Origin: a virus
Reading direction: 5' to 3' (one strand)
Length of the DNA stretch: 51,746 nucleotides
IMG/VR virus record: IMGVR_UViG_3300046532_002939
Span: 1-51,746 of that record
Shown here: positions 26,501-33,510 of the stretch, one piece after another
How positions within the stretch are numbered: the stretch's first letter is position 1
Layout of the letters: each line of letters opens with the position of its first letter
Made by a program: the position numbers and the translations under genes
The notes under the pieces: model-generated
The model's input: the letters and a program-made list of their open reading frames with translations, nothing else
The model's database searches: none
Told to the model about the DNA's origin: nothing

Positions 26501-26790
26501 ATATCAGAACAATCCTTGCAAATGTCGGTAACGCATTCTTGTTTGAACCAAATGATAAGATTACAAGAGACCAGATTAAGAATATCATTGAAGGCGCAAT
26601 TAACGACTTGATTGCAAAACGTGGTATATACGATTACCTTGTTGTATGTGACGAAACAAACAACACACCGACTCGTATTGCACGTAATGAACTATATGTT
26701 GATATAGCAATCGAGCCAATGAAAGCAGTTGAATTCATATATATTCCAATCCGCTTAAAGAACCCAGGTGATATTGCCGCAGGGGTCTAA
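23587..26790 (+). CDS. 18: Contractile tail sheath protein gp18
   Basis: A 1067-residue sheath protein. The N-terminus (MALISPGLELSVTDESAYVP) and the C-terminal sheath core (NRINPFTILPGVGLVCWGQK, then RVNVARLVNYIRTILANVG and FEPND) are typical of T4-like gp18. It polymerises around the tail tube and contracts on adsorption. T4 gp18 has 659 residues; here about 400 extra residues are inserted in the surface-exposed middle (roughly 150-650), rich in Thr/Gly and with short repeats such as TVTTTK and DGTITITHETG. The core residues at both ends are intact, so the insert probably decorates the sheath exterior. Confidence 0.9.
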   Translation: MALISPGLELSVTDESAYVPGAVGTVPLVFLATAQDKIYTGTTVAAGTSKANAAQLQAFTSQREIVTQLGAPIFKQSASGTPIHASPLNEYGLMSSYSALGLSNRLYAIRADVNLTELEATSVRPIGDPTNGTIWLDLGLTDWGIYEWNATTSKFVKKVPIIIDTDEEINPATLGTGNYPQTGLGSNGDYAIVTVGSKTATAQNRIYKKDYIGYWRRLGIDNWYSSNPSIQATVANPTLVTAETITLNGVTITLSGTTVTTLKAAFDAAAGLTGITTFISNGTLQIFADTTAKSNGVDADGKLAIANGTGTMLARLGITAGTYNGPDLFHGTYVDVPAWRASDTDPRPSGSVWIKTSTLGSGMNLNLKKYNIETDKFTAEAVTVGEDFAKIGFALDPNANTFSTPFGTKVAVHRKGGTAGNDIRLFQRRAVGKAISNGTPTGLSGGGTITVTTTKSGFDTFFTYSLTMGVTVTTANDWATRFSSYGIPEVSCTANADGTITITHETGGVVTLKDVTGTMVSGAGFTSANFLDDGAGTITLSNWNLVKYEASITKPYKEPVNGTYWYYGDATTVDIMINDNGWKGYKNLSNDARGYNLGNTDPGGVVVTASKPISQSDGTALVAGDLWLDTSDLINYPKLYRYTSTSEFVAIDATDRFSQNGIAFADARWDGAGTTDVVASNMPTTKSLLTSNYTDLDAPNYKLYPRGLLLWNTRRSGFNVKKFANEYFNDNSFPGKSLPAIKDTWVSVSGLMDSQAPFMGTAAQRNMVVKAMKSAVDANIQIREEQFAYNLITAPGFPEVIPNMVALNNDRKNTAFVIGDTPMHLPANSIAFANWANNTNGDGLSTADPYLAVYYPSGKTNDLSGNTIVMPPSHMALRTYIRNDNVSYQWFAPAGVRRGLIDNAADIGYVNQTTGGFVRNAINNGLRDALYENRINPFTILPGVGLVCWGQKTRNPVASSMDRVNVARLVNYIRTILANVGNAFLFEPNDKITRDQIKNIIEGAINDLIAKRGIYDYLVVCDETNNTPTRIARNELYVDIAIEPMKAVEFIYIPIRLKNPGDIAAGV

Positions 26791-26803
26791 ATAATCAATA
26801 AAA

Positions 26804-26840
26804 ATCGACAACTAAGGCTTAACTGGTCTTAGTTGTCGAT
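26804..26840 (+). other. 13-bp inverted repeat between sheath and tube genes
   Basis: ATCGACAACTAAG (26804-26816) and CTTAGTTGTCGAT (26828-26840) are perfect complements around an 11-nt loop. No T-tract follows, so it is either a weak terminator or an mRNA-stabilising or processing hairpin. Confidence 0.6.
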
Positions 26841-26848
26841 ATAATACA

Positions 26849-26856
26849 GATAAATA
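26849..26856 (+). promoter_or_regulatory. Late promoter box GATAAATA for the tail tube gene
   Basis: GATAAATA lies 32 nt (first base) before the gp19 ATG; the leader contains AAGGAG at 26866-26871. Confidence 0.6.
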
Positions 26857-26880
26857 CTTCTGTATAAGGAGAACATAACA

Positions 26881-27497
26881 TGTCAGTTGCAAGTTTAACA
26901 AAATTTACAGTTCCATTAGCTACAGACCAGAGTCCAACCTCACAAGGTCTGTTAATGCCAAAACTAAGCTATCGCTTCCGCGCCAGCTTTGATAACTTTG
27001 GTGTTAGTCAACCTAAATCGGAACTGACAAAACAAATCGTAAGTATCGCTAGACCACAGGTTGCATTCAACCCAATTACTATTGACACTTACAACTCAAA
27101 AGTTTACCTACAAGGTAAACCGGAATGGCAAGAAACATCAGTCACATTACGTGATGACGCTGGTGGAAACGTTGCACGCCTAGTAGGTGAGCAAATTCAA
27201 AAGCAATTTGATTTCTTAGAACAAGCAAGTGCCGCATCAGGTATTGATTATAAGTTCTTGCTACGTTACGAAGTATTAGATGGCGGAAATGGATCATTAG
27301 ACCCACAAATCCTTGAAACATGGGAAATGGTTGGTTGTATGCTTTCAAACGTTAACTACGGTGAGATGGCTTACGATAATAATGAGCCAGCAACAATCCA
27401 GTTAAGCATTAGATTTGATAACGCAATACAATCACCAGTTGGTGTTGGTGTTGGTACGTTAGTTGGAAGATCAGCCGCAGGAGCAATTACTGGTTAG
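26881..27497 (+). CDS. 19: Tail tube protein gp19
   Basis: A 205-residue protein, slightly longer than T4 gp19 (163). It stacks as hexamers inside the sheath to form the DNA conduit. The order sheath-tube is preserved, and the internal segment IVSIARPQVAFNPITIDTYN with KPEWQETSVTLRDD is typical of gp19 in marine T4-like phages. The C-terminal part includes NYGEMAYDNNEPATIQLSIR, a conserved tube strand pair. A terminator hairpin follows at 27581. Confidence 0.85.
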
Positions 27498-27580
27498 TAT
27501 TAATTTATACCAGATGACTCAATATAAAAATAAAAGTATAGTAAACAGCTAAAAAACTGTAAAATAAATTTGTTAACACT

Positions 27581-27614
27581 GAAACCCGGATAGAAATATT
27601 CCGGGTTTCTTTTT
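27581..27614 (+). terminator. Rho-independent terminator after gp19
   Basis: GAAACCCGGA (27581-27590) pairs with TCCGGGTTTC (27600-27609) and is followed by TTTTT. The next late promoter begins 3 nt after the T-tract. Confidence 0.9.
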
Positions 27615-27616
27615 GA

Positions 27617-27624
27617 GATAAATA
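27617..27624 (+). promoter_or_regulatory. Late promoter box GATAAATA (leaderless geometry)
   Basis: The box starts exactly 13 nt before the ATG at 27630. There is no room for a Shine-Dalgarno sequence between the terminator, the box and the codon. Confidence 0.65.
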
Positions 27625-27629
27625 CTATT

Positions 27630-28940
27630 ATGAACATTAACCAATTTTTAAAACAGTTTTCAACAGGTGATCAGCTCAAAGATTATAGTCATGCGAGTAA
27701 GATATACGTTGCTGACAACTTTAGACTATCTCCTAAATATGGCTTTCTCTACCATGTAGCGTTTGACTTAAATCCCGGCATTACAAAAACTCCAAATTCC
27801 GAGCAGTTAGAACTTGGTATGATGGTAAAGCAGGTTAATTTACCGGGCTTTAAGGTTAATGTTAAAAAGCAAAACGCTTACAATAGATGGAATTACACTC
27901 AGACAAAAATTGATTACGAGGAAGTAAGACTTACATTCCACGACGATAGTGCTGATGTTGTACGAAATTTCTGGTATGATTACTATAGTTACTATTACAG
28001 AGACAGTGACTATTACGATAGTGTCTATAGACAAGGTCATAAGTATGCGCCGTCAGTGGGTGCGGCATGGGGTTATACCCCACGTAGTTACCCATCAATG
28101 AATCCAGTAGATGAATTTTCTGCGTCACCAACTATTGATGCCCAGTTACAATTTATAAATGCAATTCACATTTACAGTTTTCATCAAAAGAGATTCAGTA
28201 AGTACACATTAATAAATCCAATCATTAGTTCATTTAAGCATGGTGAGCACGAAGCAGGAGCTGGCGACTCGTTACTATCGCATGAAATGTCAGTAAGCTA
28301 CGAAACAGTTAAGTATGCAACAGGTACAGTTACAGGGAATAATGTTAAAGGCTTTGCTGACTTACACTATGATAAATCACCAAGTCCGTTAACACCAGCA
28401 GGCGGCGGCACTAATAGTATTGCCGGTCCAGGAGGTCTACTTGAAACAGCAGACGAAATCCTTGAAGATTTAGCCGAAGGTAACATATCAAGTGCATTAG
28501 TAAAAGGAAGTAGAGCATTAGCTAACTTTAAGGGTGCTGATCTTAAAGCAATAGCAAGTGGTGAATTAGGACAAATAGGAAAAGATATCTTAAGTGGGCA
28601 AAATCCATTAGATAGATTAAATGTACCTGGCGTTAGTAATTTAAGCACAGGCCCATTAGCAAAAGGATTAAAGCAAATTGGTTCATCTGTTGGTGGTGCA
28701 ATTGACACAGGATTCTCCTCTATTGGCGGGTTAAGTTCGTCGGTATCTAGCAATGGTAGCTTATTAAGTCAAGCATCAAGTTTTGCTAGCCAAGCAAAAG
28801 GTGCATTGAGTAGTCCTGTTAACGCCTTACCACTTATAGACCGAGCCGTATCGTTTGGAAACGCAGTATCAGTTGCATCAGCAAAAGCAAAAGAAGTAGA
28901 AGTAAGAAGTCAACTTAATCAGATAAGCACAATAACATAA
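27630..28940 (+). CDS. Tail-tube-like baseplate protein (gp48/gp54-like)
   Basis: A 436-residue protein. Residues 1-240 have the tube fold signature: KQVNLPGFKVNVKKQNAYNR, then EEVRLTFHDDSADVVRNFW with a Tyr-rich stretch, and SFKHGEHEAGAGDSLLSHEM with VSYETVKYATG. In T4, gp48 and gp54 are tube-like proteins that sit on the baseplate hub and start tube polymerisation; this gene follows gp19 and fits that role. Residues 250-436 are Ser/Gly/Ala-rich and low complexity (GGLSSSVSSNGSLLSQASSF). Which of the two T4 proteins it replaces cannot be told. It is probably read from a leaderless mRNA. Confidence 0.7.
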   Translation: MNINQFLKQFSTGDQLKDYSHASKIYVADNFRLSPKYGFLYHVAFDLNPGITKTPNSEQLELGMMVKQVNLPGFKVNVKKQNAYNRWNYTQTKIDYEEVRLTFHDDSADVVRNFWYDYYSYYYRDSDYYDSVYRQGHKYAPSVGAAWGYTPRSYPSMNPVDEFSASPTIDAQLQFINAIHIYSFHQKRFSKYTLINPIISSFKHGEHEAGAGDSLLSHEMSVSYETVKYATGTVTGNNVKGFADLHYDKSPSPLTPAGGGTNSIAGPGGLLETADEILEDLAEGNISSALVKGSRALANFKGADLKAIASGELGQIGKDILSGQNPLDRLNVPGVSNLSTGPLAKGLKQIGSSVGGAIDTGFSSIGGLSSSVSSNGSLLSQASSFASQAKGALSSPVNALPLIDRAVSFGNAVSVASAKAKEVEVRSQLNQISTIT

Positions 28941-29326
28941 TGTCATATAACAACATCTTAACAAATATTACCAGCCCTGATGTTTCTAGTACAAACAACA
29001 AAGTAAACGGGTTCTTTACTAATTATTTTGACCGTATAGTTGATATTAGCGGCCCAGAGAATGATGTTATTATTTCTCATTTTGAATTGTACACAAAAGG
29101 AAATAAGGTTGCGGCTAGAGCGTTAGCAAGTGCAGTTATTTTTACAGCACAAAAGTTACAAGCAGAACCAATGGCGGTTCTTGAAGATTTTAAAAAAGTA
29201 CCAATAAACAGTTTAAGTAGTTATCTTTGTATGTACTTAAATCTTAACAGACAAGGTACTAGTTTACTAGGAGTTAATAATGCTAAGGTTCGTAACAAGT
29301 ACGTCGAACGTAGCATTTTACCATGA
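28940..29326 (+). CDS. Unknown conserved virion-type protein
   Basis: A 128-residue, mostly helical protein. Its ATG overlaps the stop of the tube-like gene and its own stop overlaps the start of the gp4 gene, so all three are translationally coupled. Visible segments are NNKVNGFFTNYFDRIVDISG, AARALASAVIFTAQKL and the terminal YVERSILP. I cannot assign a T4 counterpart; position suggests a baseplate or assembly component. Found beside tail genes in relatives as far as I recall, but no function is known to me. Confidence 0.6.
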   Translation: MSYNNILTNITSPDVSSTNNKVNGFFTNYFDRIVDISGPENDVIISHFELYTKGNKVAARALASAVIFTAQKLQAEPMAVLEDFKKVPINSLSSYLCMYLNLNRQGTSLLGVNNAKVRNKYVERSILP

Positions 29327-29760
29327 GCAATAACTACTCTCAAGGTAAATTTCAAGTAAAAAATCCAGAGAAGTATGTAGGAAAAGGTGTTCCTACATTT
29401 AGAAGTAGCTGGGAACATGTTTTTATGTCATTTTGCGATAACAACCCCAATATACTTAAATGGGCAAGCGAAGCAGTACGTATTAACTACAAGAACCCTT
29501 TTACTAATAAACCTACTATCTATGTCCCAGACTTTTTAATATATTATATTGACCGCAATGGTAAGCATTGTGCAGATCTAATTGAAGTTAAGCCTAAAAA
29601 AGAAACAAGTTTAACTGAAGCAAAAAGTCGTAGAGATCAAGCATATACTATACTTAATATGGCTAAATGGGAAGCCGCTAAAAATTGGTGTAAGCAAAAA
29701 GGCTTAAACTTTAAAATAGTGACAGAAGAACAAATTTTCCATCAAGGGAATAAACGATAA
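29323..29760 (+). CDS. 4: Head completion protein gp4
   Basis: A 145-residue protein, almost the length of T4 gp4 (150). It has the endonuclease-like core of this family: FRSSWEHVFMSFCDNNPNIL, then the YVPDFLIYY strand with the key Asp, and DLIEVKPKKE with the E-x-K pair. Gp4 (also called gp50) finishes packaged heads before tail joining and has a TnsA/PD-(D/E)XK-like fold. Overlaps the previous gene by 4 nt. A terminator with a T-run follows the stop. Confidence 0.85.
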   Translation: MSNNYSQGKFQVKNPEKYVGKGVPTFRSSWEHVFMSFCDNNPNILKWASEAVRINYKNPFTNKPTIYVPDFLIYYIDRNGKHCADLIEVKPKKETSLTEAKSRRDQAYTILNMAKWEAAKNWCKQKGLNFKIVTEEQIFHQGNKR

Positions 29761-29790
29761 CATACAACGTTTTTAGTATATGATAAACTT

Positions 29791-29817
29791 AAAAGGCGGT
29801 CTCGGGTCGTCTTTTTT
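29791..29817 (+). terminator. Rho-independent terminator after gp4
   Basis: AAAAGGCG pairs with CGTCTTTT (one G-U) and runs into a T-tract of seven. Confidence 0.75.
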
Positions 29818-29836
29818 TATGACTACGTAATATTGT

Positions 29837-29844
29837 CGTAAATA
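29837..29844 (+). promoter_or_regulatory. Late promoter box CGTAAATA for gp16
   Basis: The box lies 34 nt (first base) before the ATG at 29871, directly after the gp4 terminator. Confidence 0.5.
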
Positions 29845-29870
29845 CATTAAACTATACAAGGCATCTAGGT

Positions 29871-30404
29871 ATGACTAAAAAATTAGAAGAATTCTTTAAT
29901 GTAGATACAGTAGATTTACACGAGTCCCAATATGATAATAGTAGTCCACCAGAAGTTAATACTGAAGTAGTAAAATCTGAAATTGAGTCTGGTGTAGATA
30001 CTATTAGGGCAGTTAATACTGCTATTGATAAGATTGACTTTGCTTTACCTACTATTAGAGATTTAGAAGCAAGCGACGACGAAATGGACGAACTTGCTTC
30101 AATTGCACAAGAAAAATTCCAAGACCTTATGGATCTAGGTATGAATGTAGAACCAAGGTTTAGTGGTGTAATTTTACAGACTGCTAGTACATTACTTGGA
30201 CATGCTATTACTGCTAAAACGGCTAAGATGGATAAGAAGTTAAAAATGGTTAATCTACAGTTACAGAAAGCTAAACTTGATCATCAAATTAGAAAAGACG
30301 CAGGCGAATCCGAAGATGGAACTATAGAGGGCACGGGCATAGTAGTCGATCGTGCTACTTTATTAAATGAAATTCTTGCCGCCAGCAAAAAAACAGATAG
30401 TTGA
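29871..30404 (+). CDS. 16: Small terminase subunit gp16
   Basis: A 177-residue protein, near T4 gp16 (164). The central helical oligomerisation region is the conserved part: DEMDELASIAQEKFQDLMDL, then GVILQTASTLLGHAITAKTA and KMDKKLKMVNLQLQKAKLD. Gp16 rings recognise DNA ends and regulate the gp17 motor. The order gp4-gp16 is as in marine T4-like phages, but gp17 here lies 5.9 kb downstream, separated by small late genes, PiT, PurC, a lipoprotein and HNH. A late box for the next gene overlaps its stop codon region. Confidence 0.85.
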   Translation: MTKKLEEFFNVDTVDLHESQYDNSSPPEVNTEVVKSEIESGVDTIRAVNTAIDKIDFALPTIRDLEASDDEMDELASIAQEKFQDLMDLGMNVEPRFSGVILQTASTLLGHAITAKTAKMDKKLKMVNLQLQKAKLDHQIRKDAGESEDGTIEGTGIVVDRATLLNEILAASKKTDS

Positions 30405-30410
30405 TAAATA
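30403..30410 (+). promoter_or_regulatory. Late promoter box GATAAATA
   Basis: The box overlaps the stop codon of gp16 and lies 39 nt (first base) before the ATG at 30442. It drives the group of candidate internal head proteins. Confidence 0.55.
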
Positions 30411-30441
30411 CACTATAAAACGAAACAAAGGTGATTGTTTA

Positions 30442-30897
30442 ATGAAAACATTTCAGACATATTATTTCGAAGCTGATAAAACATACCAGTTTCGTATCAA
30501 GTTAGCAGGCCTGGAGCCTAAAGGGGAAACTCTTGATCGTATCAAGAGTGCAATTGATGTATTCCAAGTTGAGACAGTTGGTAAGAGCAAGCGTAACCCA
30601 GTTAGTGAACAGCCTGAATTTCCGCGACACGGACCAATTGAAACATTCAACATTGATGTAAATGTTAAGTACCCAGCAACACCTGAAGGTATTCATCACC
30701 TATTAGTAACTAGAGCAATGATGTCAACAAGCGACGTTGTAGTTGCTCGTGCAGGTGAAGATTTTGATGTAGTCGAAGAAGCAACTGAAGAAAATGATAA
30801 AGGCTACCAAGAAACTGTGGGTCAGAAAAGAGTTGATAGTATGCTAAAAGACTTTACTAACAATTCAACTAAATTTGATATTGCTAAGGAAAAATAA
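30442..30897 (+). CDS. Candidate internal head protein with T4-like targeting sequence
   Basis: 151 residues from the ATG at 30442; the longer frame from 30367 would run through gp16 and the late promoter. The first eleven residues MKTFQTYYFEA align with the T4 capsid-targeting sequence MKTYQEFIAEA in seven positions, including the Glu-Ala of the cleavage site, although the P3 residue is Tyr rather than Leu/Ile. The body is a compact alpha/beta domain containing TYQFRIKLAGLEP and IETFNIDVNVKYPATPEG. A short acidic C-terminus follows. Similar unnamed proteins occur near terminase genes of marine T4-like phages. Packaging in the prohead is inferred. Confidence 0.6.
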   Translation: MKTFQTYYFEADKTYQFRIKLAGLEPKGETLDRIKSAIDVFQVETVGKSKRNPVSEQPEFPRHGPIETFNIDVNVKYPATPEGIHHLLVTRAMMSTSDVVVARAGEDFDVVEEATEENDKGYQETVGQKRVDSMLKDFTNNSTKFDIAKEK

Positions 30898-30898
30898 A

Positions 30899-31567
30899 AT
30901 GGATTTAAAGAAACTTACTAATAAACTAAAGCATATTGAAGAGTTTGCTGAGTTAGGTATTCTAACTGAAGGCTACTACGAAATGCCGTCAATGGATAAA
31001 GAACGTTACACTGATTTGAGCCAAGAAGGCCTCGAAGGTCCGTTCATGACCCGTAGTGGTAAAGTAATATACTACGATCCCAAAGAAGGAAAGTATTACG
31101 ATCGTGATAGTGATATGTATCTATCATATGAAGAGTTTCAGGCATACGACAAAAGCAAGCCAGATGACTATAAGATTACCAAGATGGAATTGCCCACGGA
31201 AGCGGCACCACTTGGTCAGCCCAGCAAAGGACAAAATTTTGATCCTGCAATAATTAAGAAAATGCTAGGTCAAAAAGACAAAGAAAAAGAGCAGGACAGT
31301 GTTGGCAAAAAAATTAGACTCAGACGTGAAGATGAAGAAGATACCGATGACAGTGGAATGACACAAGCACAAAAAGATAGATTTGATGTACTTTATCAGG
31401 CATTAAAAGACGGCCCAGAGCACAACGAAATTAAACGTAAAATCCAAAGCCCAATTGCTACCGACGGCGATTATCATTCAATGGTTAAACGTAAAGCAAT
31501 GGAAAGTAAGAAAGCTACTGATTCATTCTTAACTGATTATAAATCTATTATGGTGCGTACAAAATGA
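30899..31567 (+). CDS. Unknown acidic protein, candidate head-core protein
   Basis: 222 residues from the ATG at 30899, which follows the previous stop by one base; a start at 30875 would overlap. An N-terminal amphipathic helix (MDLKKLTNKLKHIEEFAELG) leads to LTE24-G25, a match to the prohead protease pattern L-x-E before G. Next comes a Tyr-rich part with TRSGKVIYYDPKEGKYYDRD. The C-terminal half is highly charged and probably disordered (GQKDKEKEQDSVGKKIRLRR). The stop overlaps the next ATG by 4 nt. Function unknown; late operon position and the cleavage motif suggest a head-associated role. Confidence 0.55.
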   Translation: MDLKKLTNKLKHIEEFAELGILTEGYYEMPSMDKERYTDLSQEGLEGPFMTRSGKVIYYDPKEGKYYDRDSDMYLSYEEFQAYDKSKPDDYKITKMELPTEAAPLGQPSKGQNFDPAIIKKMLGQKDKEKEQDSVGKKIRLRREDEEDTDDSGMTQAQKDRFDVLYQALKDGPEHNEIKRKIQSPIATDGDYHSMVKRKAMESKKATDSFLTDYKSIMVRTK

Positions 31568-32874
31568 AAAATTTTAAATCATATCTAAATAATGGGCAAG
31601 AGGAAATCTTGGTTAATCCTGACAGTAATGAGGACCAAGGAAAAACACTCAAACTTGACGAACAGCAGGACTCTAAGGATTTAAGTGAAGAACAAGTTTA
31701 TGCTTACCAAAACGACGAAGTGTCATGCGACGACGATGCAGACATTGTTGGCGAAGAACTAAACGCTATTATGAAGTTAGCAGGAGTACCTGCAACGTCT
31801 AAGAAAAAAGTTTGTAAAGATTGTGGATGCAAAATGGATGCTCCAGATTCAAATTGTGGTTGCGGACACGATTCATCTGACAAAGAAGGTAGCTGGTGGG
31901 TTGATGAACAGCCAATAAACCTTTACAATAACGATGTTGACGTAGAAGAAGCAGTTACAGGCACAAACAGAATTACAGACATGGAAGAGCTTAATCTTTA
32001 CGGTGAAGAAGACATAGCAAATAATAGTCAAATGAGTGCAGAAGAACTTAAAGATGCGTTAATTGCTGATATCGATCATTTAATGGATAAAGCCGGAGAT
32101 GACTTTACTGACAATGATTACATTGTAGATGAAATGGGAGATCTCTTTGCCAACATGCATCTTAAAGCCGACGACGAAACATTAAGTTGTTATACTACAA
32201 TCAGAGATATGATTGATGAAGACCCAGCAAACGTTTATGAAGCAGGTGAAAAATGTCTTAAAATCTTAGGTGCTCCCGCCCGCATGGAGATGGGTCATGA
32301 TATTGCAGAAGCATTAAAGGTTGGACAAAAAGTCAAAGTCAAAGACAACGGTGAAATGGTTTCTGGTGTTATAACAAATGTTGGTTCAGGCAAAACATTG
32401 GGTGTTGCTGATGTAGAACTACCAGATGGACGTATCAATGTGTATGATACGGATAAAATCATTGATGAAAATAATGAAGATACGTTACAACCATCTAGAA
32501 TTCCAAGATGGCGTGCTCCTGATAATAAGCCTGCCCGGGGTTATAATGTAAACCGCTCAGAGCTAATGAAAGGCGCCAAAGAAAAGAAGAAGAAGGAAGC
32601 TGATCAACTAGCAAGAATTAGGACATTAGCATTTGGTGAAGATAAAGCAATTGAAGAAAGCTATACTGCTATTGGTAAAACATTTGATGAAATGTTTAAC
32701 ATGATGGGCCGTTTACTAAAAATTACACGTCAAGACGGTGTATTAAGTAAGATGGTAGACCGCGAAGGCGGCGACCCAGCATGGATTACTGATGCTAATC
32801 AAAAATTAATTGAAGCGATGGAAGCCATTGAAGAAGCACACAGGTTTAGTTACAGGGAAGACCCTAGCGAATGA
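31564..32874 (+). CDS. Unknown large acidic protein with LAG motif and zinc-ribbon-like cysteines
   Basis: A 436-residue, strongly acidic protein in an ATGA-coupled late operon. The start MKNFKSYLNNGQEE loosely resembles a capsid-targeting sequence. Residues 65-75 are ELNAIMKLAGV, the motif also seen at the end of gp22. Residues about 82-102 hold a cysteine cluster (VCKDCGCKMDAPDSNCGCGH), possibly zinc-binding. Residues about 256-300 contain a small beta domain (VGQKVKVKDNGEMVSGVITN). The C-terminus is helical with DEMFNMMGRLLKITRQDGVL. Not recognised as any named T4 protein. A core or internal head role is inferred from motifs and location. Confidence 0.55.
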   Translation: MKNFKSYLNNGQEEILVNPDSNEDQGKTLKLDEQQDSKDLSEEQVYAYQNDEVSCDDDADIVGEELNAIMKLAGVPATSKKKVCKDCGCKMDAPDSNCGCGHDSSDKEGSWWVDEQPINLYNNDVDVEEAVTGTNRITDMEELNLYGEEDIANNSQMSAEELKDALIADIDHLMDKAGDDFTDNDYIVDEMGDLFANMHLKADDETLSCYTTIRDMIDEDPANVYEAGEKCLKILGAPARMEMGHDIAEALKVGQKVKVKDNGEMVSGVITNVGSGKTLGVADVELPDGRINVYDTDKIIDENNEDTLQPSRIPRWRAPDNKPARGYNVNRSELMKGAKEKKKKEADQLARIRTLAFGEDKAIEESYTAIGKTFDEMFNMMGRLLKITRQDGVLSKMVDREGGDPAWITDANQKLIEAMEAIEEAHRFSYREDPSE

Positions 32875-33227
32875 GAGCTTCTGAGTTTATATACGAATCA
32901 AAAAATCGTCTACGTAAAACAGCACAGCATGCTATTCCGGCGGCCCACACATGGGCTACAGACTTTTATGGTGCATATCGATTTGGGTTAGCATTAGCAG
33001 GTTCTCCAGACGGTCCGGATATGCCAGAAGTTGGACCTACAGCAGGTAGAATGACAACAGTAGCATACTCCGATGGCGATCAAGCAATACTTGATAAAGC
33101 CGCTAAGAGAATGGGTATTAAAAAGAAAGAGAAATTAACTAAAGGCAATAAGAGTCAAGAGATGCCCGACGTTAATACAAAAAGCCCATTTACTCCTAAA
33201 GGTCCAGTTAAACGTAAGAACAAATGA
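32871..33227 (+). CDS. Small basic protein with capsid-targeting-like start
   Basis: A 118-residue protein overlapping the previous gene by 4 nt. MRASEFIYES mirrors the T4 targeting sequence, with IYE9-S10 in place of IAE10-A11. The rest is basic and low in predicted structure, ending in KGPVKRKNK, and contains a Gly/Pro-rich stretch (LALAGSPDGPDMPEVGP). A basic internal protein that condenses or accompanies packaged DNA is plausible. The start differs by one codon length from the T4 sequence. No database family comes to mind. Confidence 0.55.
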   Translation: MRASEFIYESKNRLRKTAQHAIPAAHTWATDFYGAYRFGLALAGSPDGPDMPEVGPTAGRMTTVAYSDGDQAILDKAAKRMGIKKKEKLTKGNKSQEMPDVNTKSPFTPKGPVKRKNK

Positions 33228-33421
33228 CCAGATATAGAAACGAGTTAAGCGAACTTGTTAAACTGGCTGGCATCAAACAAGAATCCCCAGAAGACAACAT
33301 CACTGATACTGCTAAAGAAAAAGCAGAATACCAACGTAAAAACAATGTTGAACCAGGCACTGACCAATGGTTCAAACTTTGGTTTGCTCGCCCTAAACTT
33401 ACTGGCGAACAGCCGTTTTAA
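33224..33421 (+). CDS. Short protein with LAG motif
   Basis: A 65-residue protein, last in the ATGA-coupled series that begins at 30899. The N-terminal third is ELSELVKLAGIKQE, the same motif as in gp22 and the proteins at 31564 and 38435. The C-terminal half, VEPGTDQWFKLWFARPKLTG, is aromatic and looks like a conserved binding segment. It may be a small head-core component. A second frame from 33255 overlaps it and is rejected. Confidence 0.5.
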   Translation: MTRYRNELSELVKLAGIKQESPEDNITDTAKEKAEYQRKNNVEPGTDQWFKLWFARPKLTGEQPF

Positions 33422-33464
33422 TCAATTCCGTAATAAAACTTTAATATTTAAATTTTGCATCCAG

Positions 33465-33472
33465 GTTAAATA
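33465..33472 (+). promoter_or_regulatory. Possible late box GTTAAATA
   Basis: GTTAAATA lies 46 nt (first base) before the TTG start of the phosphate transporter gene. It could place this metabolic gene under late control. Confidence 0.4.
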
Positions 33473-33510
33473 AAGTTGAATAACACTTACTAAGTTACGA
33501 GGCTTTTGAA

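Noticed and set aside
33255-33473. Alternative 72-residue frame
   Set aside because: It overlaps the coupled 33224 gene in another frame, lacks a ribosome site and has no coherent sequence pattern.
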